Origin: Haberlea rhodopensis
Taxonomy: Eukaryota > Streptophyta > Magnoliopsida > Lamiales > Gesneriaceae
Reading direction: 5' to 3'
DNA length: 64,000 nucleotides
Assembly (NCBI GenBank): GCA_907163345.1
Contig: CAJQUN010000458.1
Coordinates: 1-64,000 of the forward strand
The translations under genes were made by a program, and so were the position numbers. Below are positions 26,601 through 38,939 of this stretch, one piece after another. The notes below the pieces were generated by a model, which worked only from the letters and a program-made list of their open reading frames with translations, did not search any database and was not told the DNA's origin. Position 1 is the stretch's first letter. Every line of letters begins with the position of its first letter.

Positions 26601-29600
26601 TTAATCAAGACACATACTCTTATAATTGCACGAAAAAGAAATTTATCAAAAATTAAAAAAACGTCCGAAATTATTACAATTTCTAAATACTTATTCGAAC
26701 CGAGAAAATGATGTAATCTAGACATATACTCGAATATTCGCACGAAATCAAAATTTATCAAAAATCAAAAAACTTACGTAATTCTGAAAATTTCTCAAAA
26801 CCTTCTTCCAACCAAGAAAATTATTTACTCAAGACACATACTCTTATAATTGCACAAAAAAGAAATTTATCAAAAAATCAAAAAAACGTACGAAATTGTT
26901 ACTATTTCTCAAATACTTATTCGAACCAAGATAATGATGTACTGCTAGAATATACTCAAATATTAACACGAAATTGGAATTTATCAAAAAATCAAAAAAC
27001 TTACGTAATTTCTGAAAATTTCTCAAAATCTTCTTCCAACCAATATAATTATGTACTCAAGACACATACTCTTATAATTGCACGAATAAAAATTTATCAA
27101 AAAATCAAAAAAAACGTCCAAAATTGTTAAAATTTCTCAAATACTTATTCGAACCAAGAAAATGATATACTCAAGACATATACTCGATTATTCGCACGAA
27201 ATCGAAATTTATCAAAAAATCAAAAAACTTACGTAATTTCTGAAAATTTCTCAAAACCTTCTTCCAACCATGAAAATTATTTACTCAAGACACATACTCT
27301 TATAATTGCACTTAAAGAAATTTATCAAAAAATAAAAAAAAACGTCCGAAACTATTACAATTTCTCAAATACTTATTCGAACCAAGAAAATGATGTACTC
27401 TAGACATATACTCGAATATTCGCATGAAATCGGAAATTTATCAAAAAATCAAAAGACTTACGTAATTTCTGAAAATTTCTCAAAACCTTCTTCCAACCAA
27501 TATAATTATGAACTCAAGACACATACTCTTATAATTGCACAAAATAGAAATTTATCAAAAGATCAAAAAAACGTCCGAAATTGTTAAAATTTCTCAAATA
27601 CTTATTCGAACAAAGAAAATGATATACTCAAAACATATACTCGAATATTCGGACGAAATCGAAATTATCAAAAAATCAAAAAACTTACGTAATTCTGAAT
27701 ATTTCTCAAACCTTCTTCCAACCATGAAAATTATTTACTCAAGACACATACTCTTATAATTGCACTTAAAAGAAATTTATCAAAAAATAAAAAAAAAACG
27801 TCCGAAACTATTACAATTTCTCAAATACTTATTCGAACCAAGAAAATGATGTACTCTAGACATATACTCGAATATTCGCACGAAATCGAAATTTATCAAA
27901 AAATCAAATAAACTTATGTAATTTCTGAAAATTTCTCAAAACCTTCTTCCAACCAATATAATTATGTACTCAAGACATAAACTCTTATAATTGCACGAAA
28001 TAGAAATTTATCAAAAAATCAAAAAAACGTCCGAAATTGTTAAAATTTCTCGAATACTTATTCGAACCAAGAAAATGGTATACTCAAAACATATACTCGA
28101 ATATTCGCACGAAATCGAAATTTATCAAAAAATCAAAAAACTTACGCAATTTCTGAAAATTTCTCAAAACCTTCTTCCAATCAATATAATTATGTACTCA
28201 AGACACATACTCTTATAATTGCACGAAATAAAAATTTATCAAAAAATGAAAAAAACTGTCCAAAATTGTTAAAATTTCTCAAATACTTATTCGAACCAAG
28301 AAAATGATGTACTCTAGACATATACTAGAATATTCGCACGAAATCGGAATTTATCAAAAAATCAAAAAACTTACTTAATTCTGAAATTTCTCAAAACCTT
28401 CTTCCAATCAAGATAACAATGTACTCAAGACACATACTCTTTATAATTGTACGAAATAGAAATTTATCAAAACATCAAAAAAACGTCCGAAATTGTTTAA
28501 ATTTCTCAAATACTTATTCGAACCAAGAAAATGATTATACTCAAAACACATACTAAAATATTCGCACGAAATCGAAATTTATCAAAAAATCAAAAAAAAC
28601 TTACGTAATTTCTGAAATTTCTCAAAACCTTCTTCCAACCAATATAATTATGTACTCAAAACATATACTCTTATAATTGCACGAAATAGAAATTTATCAA
28701 AACATCAAAAAAACGTCCGAATTGTTTTAAATTTCTCAAATACTTATTCGAACCAAGAAAATGATATACTCAAGACACATACTCTTATAATTGCACGAAA
28801 AAGAAATTAATCAAAAAATCAAAAAAACGCCCGAAATTGTTACAATTTCTCAAATACTTATTCGAACCGAGAAAATGATGTACACTAGACATATACTCGA
28901 ATATTCGCACGAAATCGGAATTTATCAAAAATAAAAAAACTTACGTAATTCTGAAAATTTCTCAAAACCTTCTTCCAAGCAAGATAACAATGTACTCAAG
29001 ACACATACTCTTTAAAATTGCACGAAATAGAAATTTATCAAAATATCAAAAAAAGTCCGAAATTGTTAAAATTTCTCAAATACTTATTCGAACCAAGAAA
29101 ATGATATACTCTAAAACATATATTCGAATATTCGCACGAAATCGAAATTTATGAAAAAATCAAACAACTTACGAATTTCTGAAAATTTCTCAAAACCTTC
29201 TTCCAACCAAGATAAATTATTTACTCAAGACGCATACACTTATAATTGCACGAAAAAGAAATTTATCAAAAAATCAAAAAAACGTCCGAAATTGTTCAAT
29301 TTCTGAAATACTTATTCGAATAAAGAAATGATGTACTCTAGACATATACTCGAATATTCGCACGAAATCGGAATTTATCAAAAAATTAAAAAACTTACGT
29401 AATTTCTGAAAATTTCTCAAAACCTTCTTCCAACCAATATAATTATGAACTCAAGACACATACTCTTATAATTGCACCAAAATAGAAATTTATCAAAAAT
29501 CAGAAAAAACGTCCGAAATTGTTAAAATTTCTCAAATACTTATTCGAACCAAGAATATGATATACTCAAGACATATACTCGAATATTCGCACGAAATCGA

Positions 29601-32600
29601 ATTTATCAAAAAATCAAAAAAATTACGTAATTCTGAAAATTTCTCAAAACCTTCTTCCAACCAAGAAAATTATTTACTCAAGACACATACTCTTATAATT
29701 GCACGAAAAAGAAATTTATCCAAAAATAAAAAAAAACGTCCGAAATTGTTAAAATTTCTCAAATACTTATTCGAACCAAGAAAATGATGTACTCTAGACA
29801 TATACTCGAATATTCTCACGAAATCGGAATTTATCATAAAATCAAAAAACTTACGTAATTCTGAAAATTTCTCAAAACCTTCTTCCAAAAAAGATAACAA
29901 TGTACTCAAGATACATACTCTTATAATTGCACGAAATTTAAATTATCAAAACATCAAAAAAACGTCCGAAATTATTAAAATTTCTCAAATACTTATTCGA
30001 ACCAAGAAAATGATATACTCAAAACATATACTCAAATATTCGCACGAAATCGAAATTTATCAAAAAATTAAAAAACTTACGTAATTTCTGAAAATTTCTC
30101 AAAACCTTCTTCCAACCAATAAAATTATTTAATCAACACACATACTCTTATAATTGCACGAAAAAGAAATTGATCAAAAAATCAAAAAAACGTCCGAAAG
30201 TGTTACAATTTCTCAAATACTTATTCGAACAAATAAAATGATGTACTCTAGAATATACTCGAATATTCGCACGAAATCGGAATTTATCAAAAAATCAAAA
30301 AACTTACGTAATTCTGAAAATTTCTCAAAACCTTCTTCCAATCAAAATAACAATGTACTCAAGACACACACTCTTTAAAATTGCACGAAATAGAAATTTA
30401 TCAAAACATCAAAAAACGTCCAAAATTATTAAAATTTCTCAAATACTTATTCGAACCAAGAAATGATATACTCAAAACATATACTCGAATATTCGAACGA
30501 AATCAAAATTTATTAAAAAATCAAAAAACTTACGAAATTTCTGAAAATTTCTCAAAACCTTCTTCCAACCAAGAAATTTATTTACTCAAGACGCATACTC
30601 TTTATAATTGCACGAAATAGAAATTTATCAAAACATCAAAAAAACGTCCGAAATTGTTAAAATTTCTCAAATACTTATTCGAACCAAGAAAATGATATAC
30701 TCAAAACATATACTCGAATATTCGCTCGAAATCGAAATTTATCAAAAAATCAAAAAACTTACGTAATTTCTGAAAATTTCTCAAAACCTTCTTCCAACCA
30801 ATAAAATTATTTAATCAAGACACATACTCTTATAATTGCACGAAAAAGAAATTGATCAAAAAATCAAAAAAACTTCCGAAATTGTTACAGTTTCTCAAAT
30901 ACTTATTCGAACCAAGAAAATGATGTACTCTAGAATAACTCGAATATTCGCACGAAATCGGAATTTATCAAAAAATCAAAAAACTTACGTAATTTCTAAA
31001 ATTTCTCAAAACCTTCTTCCAACCAAGATAACAATATACTCAAGACACATACTCTTATAATTGCACGAAATAGAAATTTATCAAAAAATCAGAAAAACGT
31101 CCGAAATTGTAAAAATTTCTCAAATACTTATTCGAACCAAGAATATGATATACTCAAGACATATACTCGAATATTCGCACGAAATCGAAATTTATCTAAA
31201 AACTTATATAATTCGGAAAATTTCTCAAAACCTTCTTCCAACCAAGAAAATTATTTACTCAAGACACATACTCTTATAATTGCACGAAAAAGAAATTTAT
31301 CAAAAAATCAAAAAAAAACGTCCGAAATTGATAAAATTTCTCAAATACTTATTCGAACCAAAAAAATGATGTACTCTAGACATATACTCTAATATTCTCA
31401 CGAAATCGGAATTTATCAAAAAATCAAAAAACTTACGTAATTCTGAAAATTTCTCAAAACCTTCTTCCAACCAAGATAACAATATACTCAAGACACATAC
31501 TCTTATAATTGCACGAAATAGAAATTTATCAAACCATCAAAAAAACGTCCGAAATTGTTAAAATTTCTCAAATACTTATTCGAACCAAGAAAATGATATA
31601 CTCAAAACATATAATCGAATATTCGCACGAAATCGAAATTTATCAAAAAAATCAAAAAACTTACGTAATTTCTGAAAATTTCTCAAAACCTTCTTCCAAC
31701 CAAGAAAAATATTTACTCAAGACACATACTCTTATAGTTGCATGAAAAGAAATTTATCAAAAATAAAAAAAACGTCCGAAATTGTTACAATTTCTCAAAT
31801 ACTTATTCGAACCAAGAAAATGATGTACTCTAGACATATACTCGAATATTCACACGAAATCGGAATTTATCAAAAAATCAAAAAACTTATTTAATTTCTG
31901 AAAATTTCTCAAAACCTTCTTCCAACCAAGAAAATTATTTACTCAAGACACATACCCTTATAATTGCACGAAAGAGAAATTTATCAAAAAATAAATAAAA
32001 CGTCCAAACTTGTTACAATTTCACAAATACTTATTTGAATCGAGAAAATGGTGTACTCTAGACATATACTCGAATATTCGCACGAAATCGGAATTTATCA
32101 AAAAATAAAAAAACTTACGTAATTCTGAAAATTTCTCAAAACCTTCTTCCAATCAAGATAACAATGTACTCAAGACACATACTCTTTATAATTGCACGAA
32201 ATAGAAATTTATCAAAACATCAAAAAACGTCCGAAATTGTTAAAATTTCTCAAATACTTATTCGAACCAAGAAAATGATATACTCAAAACATATACTCGA
32301 ATATTCGCACGAAATCAAAATTTATCAAAAAATCAAAAAACTTACGTAATTTCTGAAAATTTCTCAAAACCTTCTTCCAACCAAGAAAATTATTTACTCA
32401 AGACACATACTCTTATAATTGCACGAAAAAGAAATTTATCAAAAAATCAAAAAAAACGCCCGAAATTGTTACAATTTCTCAAATACTTATTCGAACCGAG
32501 AAAATGATGTACTCTAGACATATACTCGAATATTCGCACGAAATCGGAATTTATCAAAAAATCAAAAAACTTACGTAATTTCTGAAAATTTCTCAAAACC

Positions 32601-33714
32601 TTCTTCCAACCAATATAATTATGAACTCAAGACACATACTCTTATAATTGCACGAAATTGAAATTATCAAAACATTAAAAAAACGTCCGAAATTGTTAAA
32701 ATTTCTCAAATACTTATTCGAACCAAAAAATGATATACTCAAAACATATACTCGAATATTCGCACGAAATCGAAATTTATCAAAAAATCAAAAAACTTAC
32801 GTAATTTCTGAAAATTTCTCAAAACCTTCTTCCAACCAAGAAAATTATTTACTCATGACACATACTCTTATAATTGCACGAAAAAGAAATTTATCAAAAA
32901 ATCAAAAAAACGTCCGAAATTGTTACTATTTCTCAAATACTTATTCGAACCAAGAAAATGATGTACTCTAGAATATACTCGAATATTCGCACGAAATCGG
33001 AATTTATCAAAAATCAAAAAACTTACGTAATTTCTAAAATTTCTCAAAATCTTCTTCCAACCAAGATAACAATGTACTCAAGACACATACTCTTATAATT
33101 GCACGAAATAGAAATTTATCAAAACATCAAAAAAACGTCCGAAATTGTTAAAATTTCTCAAATACTTATTTGAACCAAGAAAATGATATACTCAAAACAT
33201 ATACTCGAATATTCGCACGAAATCGAAATTTATCAAAAAATCATAAAACTTACGTAATTTCTGAAAATTTCTCAAAACCTTCTTCCAACCAAGAAAATTA
33301 TTTACTCAAGACACATACTCTTTTAATTGCACGAAAGAGAAATTTATCAAAAAATAAAAAAAAACGTCCGAAATTGTTACGATTTCTCAAATACTTATTC
33401 GAACCTAGAAAATGATGTACTCTAGACATATACTCAAAAATTCGCACGAAATCGGAATTTATCAAAAAATCAAAAAACTTACGTAATTTCTGAAAATTTC
33501 TCAAAACCTTCTTCCAAACAAGAAAATTATTTACTCAAGACACATACTCTTTTAATTGCACGAAAGAGAAATTTATCAAAAAATCAAAAAAACGCCCGAA
33601 ATTGTTACAATTTCTCGAATACTTATTCGAACCGAGAAAATGATGTACTCTAGACATATACTCGAATATTCGCACGAAATCGGAATTTATCAAAAAATCA
33701 AAAAACTTACATAA
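17608..33714. repeat. Satellite family 1 array, middle block
   Basis: The same dimeric unit and orientation as the left block, about 16 kb or some 70 dimers by length. Divergence is higher: single-base gains and losses in A/T runs are frequent, most of all between about 19.7 and 26 kb, where units such as those near 24240-24660 have lost several bases each. Regularity returns towards 31-33.7 kb. No gene, RNA gene or mobile element was seen within the block. Confidence 0.95.
33710..33714. repeat. Target-site duplication, left copy
   Basis: CATAA directly before the LTR start TGATGTGAGAA. It pairs with CGTAA at 41134-41138; the satellite consensus at this point is ACTTACGTAATTTC, so the left copy carries one G-to-A change. 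It bounds the whole composite gypsy insertion. Confidence 0.8.
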
Positions 33715-33725
33715 TGATGTGAGAA

Positions 33726-33917
33726 ACTGTGGTTGATAAGGGTAAGAAACCAGTGGATGGATCCCAAGAGAAGAATAGAGACATTAAGTGCTTTAGATGT
33801 TTGGGGCGAGGACACATTGCATCTCAGTGTCCTAATATGCGTGTCATGATACTGCGGGAAGATGGAGAGATAGATTCTGAAAGTGAGGAAGACAACATCT
33901 CACAAGCATCATCAGAG
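33726..33917 (+). pseudogene. gag: Duplicated gag CCHC fragment
   Basis: This nearly duplicates 35123-35314 with about two differences. It encodes the zinc knuckle CFRCLGRGHIASQC followed by an acidic tract. Its left end joins LTR base 11 and its right end (CATCATCAGAG) joins TTTTGAGTAAG of the non-coding 3' region. The first junction removes almost the entire 5' LTR and the gag N-terminal part. The fragment has no independent coding value. Confidence 0.85.
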
Positions 33918-34309
33918 TTTTGAGTAAGAAAATCTCTATCATAAATTTTATTAGCTTCAAATAGGATTCTTGATTGATTTTTTTCTTATTTTGGGCTCTA
34001 AGTTTCCTAAATTATATATCTTTTCAATCTTATCACATATTATAATCCCATGTCTATTTTTACTATTTCCTTCCATTCTTTGTGTCATTTTTGTCCAAAT
34101 TTTCAATTAGGAACCTAGAGCTTTGATCTTTTCAATTGTTATCCAACTAGGTCTTAAAGTTGCAATTAGATCAATCAAGTTTTTATTCTACAATTTGGTT
34201 CCTAAACTTCCAAGTTATTACAATCTCATTCTTTATGTTGGGAGGATAAGATGTGAACATTGAAGCATAAACAAGATTTGAGGACAAATCTTTTCAAAGA
34301 AAGGGAGAA
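33918..34309 (+). other. Non-coding 3' internal region and polypurine tract, copy 1
   Basis: About 390 bp, very similar to 39936-40328, with no sustained reading frame. It ends GATTTGAGGACAAATC then AAAGAAAGGGAGAA, a purine-rich tract directly before the LTR start TGATGTGAG, as expected for a plus-strand primer site. The GATTTGAGGACAAATC piece matches the end of pol in the coding element (near 38677), indicating shared ancestry. Confidence 0.75.
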
Positions 34310-35085
34310 TGATGTGAGAATCATGAAGAGCTTCAAATAGACATACAAGTCCAAAATCAAGAGCATGGATTCTACATAATGTTTTGGATCATCATTGTAT
34401 TCATATTTAGTGATTGTGCTAGTTTGGATTGAATTATATATTAGTAGGCTTTTATTTAAGTTTTTATCATGTTATTTTCGAATTATTGCTAGATGGGCAA
34501 ACAAAAATGTTGTATTGAGCTTGTTATGAGCCCATTAGGTCATGGAAAGTCAATGGGTCCTATAAATACTTGTATTTAATCATTTTAAGGAGATACAACA
34601 ACATTCATCCAAAAAGTGGCTCTTTGCCTTGTGGAGAATTTTCTCTCATGGATCCAAGTGATCCCATTCTTGGAACTTATCAAGGAGTCTTCCTTGTGGC
34701 GTTCGTCATTTGATACCGAGGTTCCTACTTTTCTAAGTAGTGGGTCGAGGTGCGTCATGTTGATACCGAGGTTCCTACTTTTCTAAGTAGTGGGTCAAGG
34801 TGCATGTTGAAACCTTTGTTTCTTGCTTCGTGTTAAGCGATGGGTCGAGGTGCGATTTTACATACCAAGGTTCTTGTCTCAATTGTAGACAACGGGTCGA
34901 GGTTCGAATCATATACCGAGGTTCTTGCTTGGATAAGCAACGGGTAGGGGTTCATTTTGTTAGTTGAGTCGTTTTGTTCTTTGTGTTGGTTCAATAAATC
35001 ATTTTTTATTTGTCAATTCCGCGTCTTTTGCTTGATTTTTAAGTCCTTGGCAAAACAAGAGTTTGAAATACTATCCTCGTGTGTC
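34310..35085 (+). repeat. LTR type I, copy 1 (3'-truncated)
   Basis: It starts TGATGTGAGAATC after a purine tract and matches 40329 onwards at roughly 97% by eye. TATA box TATAAATA lies at 34561-34568. It breaks off near 35085 (TGTC), where gag sequence begins, whereas the right copy continues about 30 bp to the LTR end. It holds five hairpin modules. Confidence 0.85.
34712..34950 (+). other. Hairpin module array in LTR type I, copy 1
   Basis: Five modules follow the form ATACCGAGGTTC - stem - loop - stem' - GGGTCGAGGT. Stems are CTACTT/AAGTAG (34725-34730 with 34735-34740, and again 34775-34780 with 34785-34790), TTGCTT/AAGCGA (34823-34840), TTGTCT/AGACAA (34874-34892) and TTGCTT/AAGCAA (34925-34940). 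Flanks are constant while stems differ yet remain complementary. The array lies 120-360 nt after the predicted transcription start, so it would be in the leader of the element RNA. Confidence 0.85.
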
Positions 35086-35888
35086 ATTCAAAACAGAAAT
35101 TTGAGACACCAAAAGGGAAGGATACTGTGGTTGATAAGGGTAAGAAACCAGTGGATGGATCCCAAGAGAAGAATAGAGACATTAAGTGCTTTAGATGTTT
35201 GGGGCGAGGACACATTGCATCTCAGTGTCCTAATAAGCGTGTCATGATACTGCGGGAAGATAGAGAGATAGATTCTGAAAGTGAGGAAGACAACATCTCA
35301 CAAGCATCATCAGAGGGTGCAGAGTGTGAGGAGTATGCTGTGGAAGGAGAGTTACTTGTGGCTCGTAGAGTATTGACTATGCAAGTGAAGGAGGATGAGG
35401 AAGTGCAGCGTGAAAACATTTTCCATACTCGTTGCCACATAAACGAGAAAGTTTGCAGTTTGATCATTGATGGGGGTAGTTGTACGAATGTTGCTAGTAC
35501 ATTGCTTATTGAGAAGTTGGGGTTGCCTACAATGAAACATCCTAAGCCATATAAGTTGCAGTGGTTGAATGATTGTGGTGAAGCAAAGGTTACAAAACAG
35601 GTGTTGATATCATTTTCGATTGGGAAATACAGAGATGAGGCTCTTTGCGAGGTGGTACCAATGCAGGCGGGACACCTACTATTAGGGAGACCTTGGCAGT
35701 ATGATAGAAAGGTCACACATGATGGCTTCAAGAATCGCTATTCTTTTGTAAAGGATGGGCGAACTGTTACCTTAGTCCCATTGACACCGAAACAGGTGTA
35801 TGATGATCAATTGAGGGTGGAAAATGAGATTGAGAAAAAAAAAGAGCATGATAAAAAAAATGTGAGTGAAAAAAAGAGGAGTGTGTGA
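35086..35888 (+). pseudogene. gag-pol: Ty3/gypsy gag C-terminus and protease
   Basis: The open frame covers a lysine-rich linker, the CCHC knuckle CFRCLGRGHIASQC (about 35187-35229), an acidic region (DSESEEDN), then the retropepsin-like protease region with IIDGGSCTNVAS (about 35463-35499; D-G in the catalytic loop), HPKPYKLQWLNDCGE and LLLGRPWQYDRKV. The gag N-terminal part is missing because the junction at about 35085 joins LTR to mid-gag; the ATG at 35079 lies in LTR and is not the native start. The frame ends at TGA 35886 in a lysine-rich, A-run-rich spacer, where a frameshift separates it from reverse transcriptase. Confidence 0.9.
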
Positions 35889-37045
35889 AAAAGAGTGAAA
35901 AAAAAGAAGATGAGCTCAGTGAGAAAAAAAGAGAGAGAGTTGAGCGAAAAGAAAAAAAAGGAGTGAATCTGTTTGCAAAAGAATGTGAGATTCGCGAGGC
36001 TTTTCTAGCAAGGAGACCTTTGTTTGTGCTTATGTACAAAGAGGCTTATTTAGCTGTTGACGAATCTAACAATACTTTGTCTAGTTCTTTTCGTGCTATT
36101 TTGCAGGTATATGATGATATATTTCAAGAGGAGATACCTACTGGATTGCCACCAATTAGGGGAATTGAGCACCAAATTGACTTCCTTCCAGGAGCTTCAA
36201 TTCCTAACCGACCAGCTTATAGGAGCAACCCTGAGGAGACAAAGGAATTGCAGCGGCAAATTCAGGAACTCATGGAAAAAGGGTACATTCGAGAAAGTCT
36301 GAGTCCTTGTGCTGTACCCGTACTTCTTGTACCAAAAAAAGATGGGACGTGGAGGATGTGTATTGATTGTAGGGCGATCAATAAAATCACTGTAAAGTAT
36401 CGCCACCCTATTCCTCGTTTAGATGATATGCTTGATGAATTGCATGGTGCATGTGTGTTTTCTAAGATTGATTTGAAAAGTGGTTACCATCAGATACGCA
36501 TGCGTGAGGGAGATGAGTGGAAAACGGCTTTTAAAACTAAACTTGGTCTGTATGAGTGGTTAGTGATGCCTTTCGGGTTAACTAACGCACCTAGTACATT
36601 TATGCGCCTTATGAATCATGTTTTACGTGCATTCATTGGTAGATTTGTTGTGGTGTATTTTGATGACATTCTTATTTACAGCACTAGTTTGGAAGTTCAT
36701 GAAACACATGTCACTCAGGTATTAGAAGTTTTGAGGAAAGAAAAATTGTATGCGAACCTAAAGAAATGCACTTTTTGCACCGACCAAGTCACTTTCTTAG
36801 GTTACGTAGTGTCAGCTAGAGGGGTTGAGGTGGATGAGGAGAAGGTCAAAGCAATTAGGGATTGGCCTACACCTAAGTCTGTGTCCGAAGTTAGGAGTTT
36901 TCATGGCTTGGCAAGCTTTTATAGGAGGTTTGTCAAAAACTTTAGCACACTTACAGCACCATTAACTGAAGTTATTAAAAAAACCGTTGGGTTTAAGTGG
37001 GGCGAAGAACAAGGAAAAGCTTTTGAATTGATAAACAAATGTTGA
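35885..37045 (+). pseudogene. pol: Ty3/gypsy reverse transcriptase region
   Basis: A 386-residue frame after the A-run shift. An initial charged spacer (KKEKKGVNLFAKECEIREAF) leads into the RT domain: VPKKDGTWRMCIDCRAIN, FSKIDLKSGYHQIR, FGLTNAPSTFMRLMN and the catalytic VVYFDDILIYS (Y-x-D-D, about 36655-36687), then the connection segment with FLGYVVSARGV and SFHGLASFYRRFVKNFS. The catalytic aspartates are present. The frame ends at TGA 37043 because of a base change or slip just before the RNase H segment, which continues in another frame from 37039. Confidence 0.95.
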
Positions 37046-37620
37046 GTTCTGCACCATTACTTGTTTTGCCTGATTTCTCCAAGACTTTTGAAATTGAATG
37101 TGATGCATCTGGTGTTGGTATTGGAGCTGTTTTAATGCAGGAAAAGAAGCCTATTGCATATTTCAGTGAGAAGCTTAATGGGGCAGCCTTGAACTATCCA
37201 ACTTATGACAAGGAATTCTACGCATTGGTAAGGGCATTGGAGACATGGGAACATTATCTTTGGCCGAAGGAATTTGTCATCCACACTGATCATGAGTCAC
37301 TGAAGTACTTGAAGGGGCAAGGGAAACTAAACAAACGCCATGCGAAGTGGGTTGAGTTTTTGGAAACATTCCCATATGTGATACAGTATAAACAAGGAAA
37401 GGAGAATGTTGTAGCTGATGCTCTATCACGAAGGTATACCTTGATCTCTACTTTGAATGCTAAGTTGCTTGGTTTCGAATTCATTAAAGATTTATATGCT
37501 AACGATTCTGATTTTGGCAATGTTTTTGGAGCATGTGAGAAAGTAGCATTTGGCAAGTTCTATAGGCATGAGGGATTTTGTTTCGTGAGAATAGGTTGTG
37601 TATGCCAAAAAGTTCATTGA
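37039..37620 (+). pseudogene. pol: Ty3/gypsy RNase H domain and linker
   Basis: The frame begins LSSAPLLVLPDFSK and contains the retroviral-type RNase H motifs ECDASGVGIGAVL (first acidic residue), YDKEFYALVRALETWEHYL (E), HTDHESLKYL (D) and VVADALSRR (D). It would degrade RNA in the RNA-DNA hybrid. After about 37575 a probable 1-base loss in a T run changes frame, so the last ~14 residues before the TGA at 37618 are out of frame. The adjacent segment to 37720 encodes the integrase zinc-finger part in other frames. Confidence 0.93.
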
Positions 37621-38320
37621 GAGAGTTATTGGTAAGGGAGTCACATGGGGGAGGGCTTATGGGACATTTCGGAGTCAAAAAAACCTTAGACATACTGAGT
37701 GAGCATTTTTTTGGCCACACATGAGGAGAGATGTTGAAAGAATGTGTGAGCGATGTATCACCTGTAGGAAGGCTAAGTCTAGAGCTTTACCTCATGGCTT
37801 GTACACACCCTTGCCTATTCCTGTTGAACCATGGGTAGATGTGTCAATGGATTTTGTTTTGGGGCTACCTAGGTCTAGGAGGGGGCACGATTCTGTTTTT
37901 GTTGTTGTTGACAGGTTCTCTAAAATGGCTCACTTTATACCATGTCACAAAACTGATGATGCATCTAACGTTGCTGATTTGTATTTTCGTGAGATTGTGC
38001 GATTGCATGGTGTTCCCCGCACAATTGTTTCTGATAGAGATGTGAAGTTTCTGAGTTACTTCTGGAAGACCTTATGGGGTAAACTTGGTACTAATCTTCT
38101 TTTCTCCACCACTTGTCACCCCCAGACAGATGGGCAAACAGAGGTGGTTAATCGAACATTGTCGACATTACTGCGCTCCATAATACAAAGGAATTTGAAG
38201 AATTGGGAGGAGTGCATACCACATGTAGAGTTTGCTTATAACAGGAGTGTCCATTCTGCTACTCAATATTCCCATTCGAGGTCGTGTATGGCTTTAACCC
38301 TCTCACACCTATGGATTTGA
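37585..38320 (+). pseudogene. pol: Ty3/gypsy integrase: zinc finger and catalytic core
   Basis: The HHCC zinc-finger region is encoded across 37585-37770: histidines in RESHGGGLMGHFG and cysteines in MCERCITCRKAK. A T-run contraction near 37708 splits it. The main frame from 37721 has the core D,D-35-E elements: VSMDFVLGLPRS (first D), IVSDRDVKFLS (second D) and TDGQTEVVNRTL (E). Downstream is the conserved AYNRSVHSAT. Near 38268 a C-run contraction (CCC for an expected CCCC) breaks the frame and it terminates at 38318. The core residues are present but the protein is not continuous. Confidence 0.92.
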
Positions 38321-38939
38321 TACCACTGCCAGAAAGTGAACAAACTAATCTTGATGGAAAAGGGAAAGCCGAGCTTGTTAAGAAATTACATGAAAAAGTT
38401 CGTCATCATATCGAGAACGAACTCAGCAATATATGAATCATGCAAACAAAGGGCGTAAGAAGGTGGTATTTGAACCAGGCGATTGGGTGTGGTTACACTT
38501 GAGAAAGGAAAGTTTTCCGGTGAAGAGGAGATCTAAGTTACTACCACGAGGGGATGGTCCTTTTCAGATTCTTGCTAAGATCAATGACAACGCATACAAA
38601 CTAGATCTTCTAGGTTAGTACAATGTAAGCACTACTTTTAATGTTGCTGATCTTTCTCCATTTGATGCAGGTGCTGATTTGAGGACAAATCCTTTTGATG
38701 AATGGGGGGATGATGAAGATCTACGAGTGTATGATGAAGAAGGAATTAATCAAGGAGAGGTACATACGATTCCTCTAATTCCTAGTGGACCAATTACAAG
38801 AGCACGAGCTAAAAAGTTGGCCAACTCATTGCTAAGCTTCGTACTGCACACCATAACAAAGGAACACTCTAAGTCAAGACAATTTATGACAAATGATCCT
38901 ACAATGCTGAATCTACTCCAAGTTCAAGAAGAAGAGTGA
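38270..38939 (+). pseudogene. pol: Ty3/gypsy integrase C-terminus, GPY/F module and CR-like tail
   Basis: Continuation of integrase. The 38270-38432 part needs another frame (a probable 1-base A loss near 38415). The 38433-38939 frame is cut by TAG at 38616. It contains the GPY/F-type module (FEPGDWVWLHLRKE, LPRGDGPFQILAKINDNAYKL), then FNVADLSPFDAG, DLRTNPFDEWG over the polypurine tract, and a tail with SGPITRARAKKL. No chromodomain follows. Known CRM-clade elements carry a CR motif in this position, with pol overlapping the 3' LTR; the overlap here starts at 38711. Centromere targeting is inference. Confidence 0.82.

Noticed and set aside
34901..34917. GGTTCGAATC after a hairpin module as a tRNA B box
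   Set aside because: It arises where one module's GGGTCGAGGT meets TCGAATC; no A box, acceptor stem or anticodon arm is visible around it.
35835..35890. Programmed ribosomal frameshift between protease and reverse transcriptase
   Set aside because: The site has many A runs, but the other breaks in pol also sit in runs and no downstream pseudoknot or defined slip site is evident; mutation or consensus error is simpler.
35222..36039. Antisense frames of 90-169 residues opposite gypsy gag-pol
   Set aside because: They are shadows of the coding strand with serine/phenylalanine bias from A-rich sense codons and have no domains.
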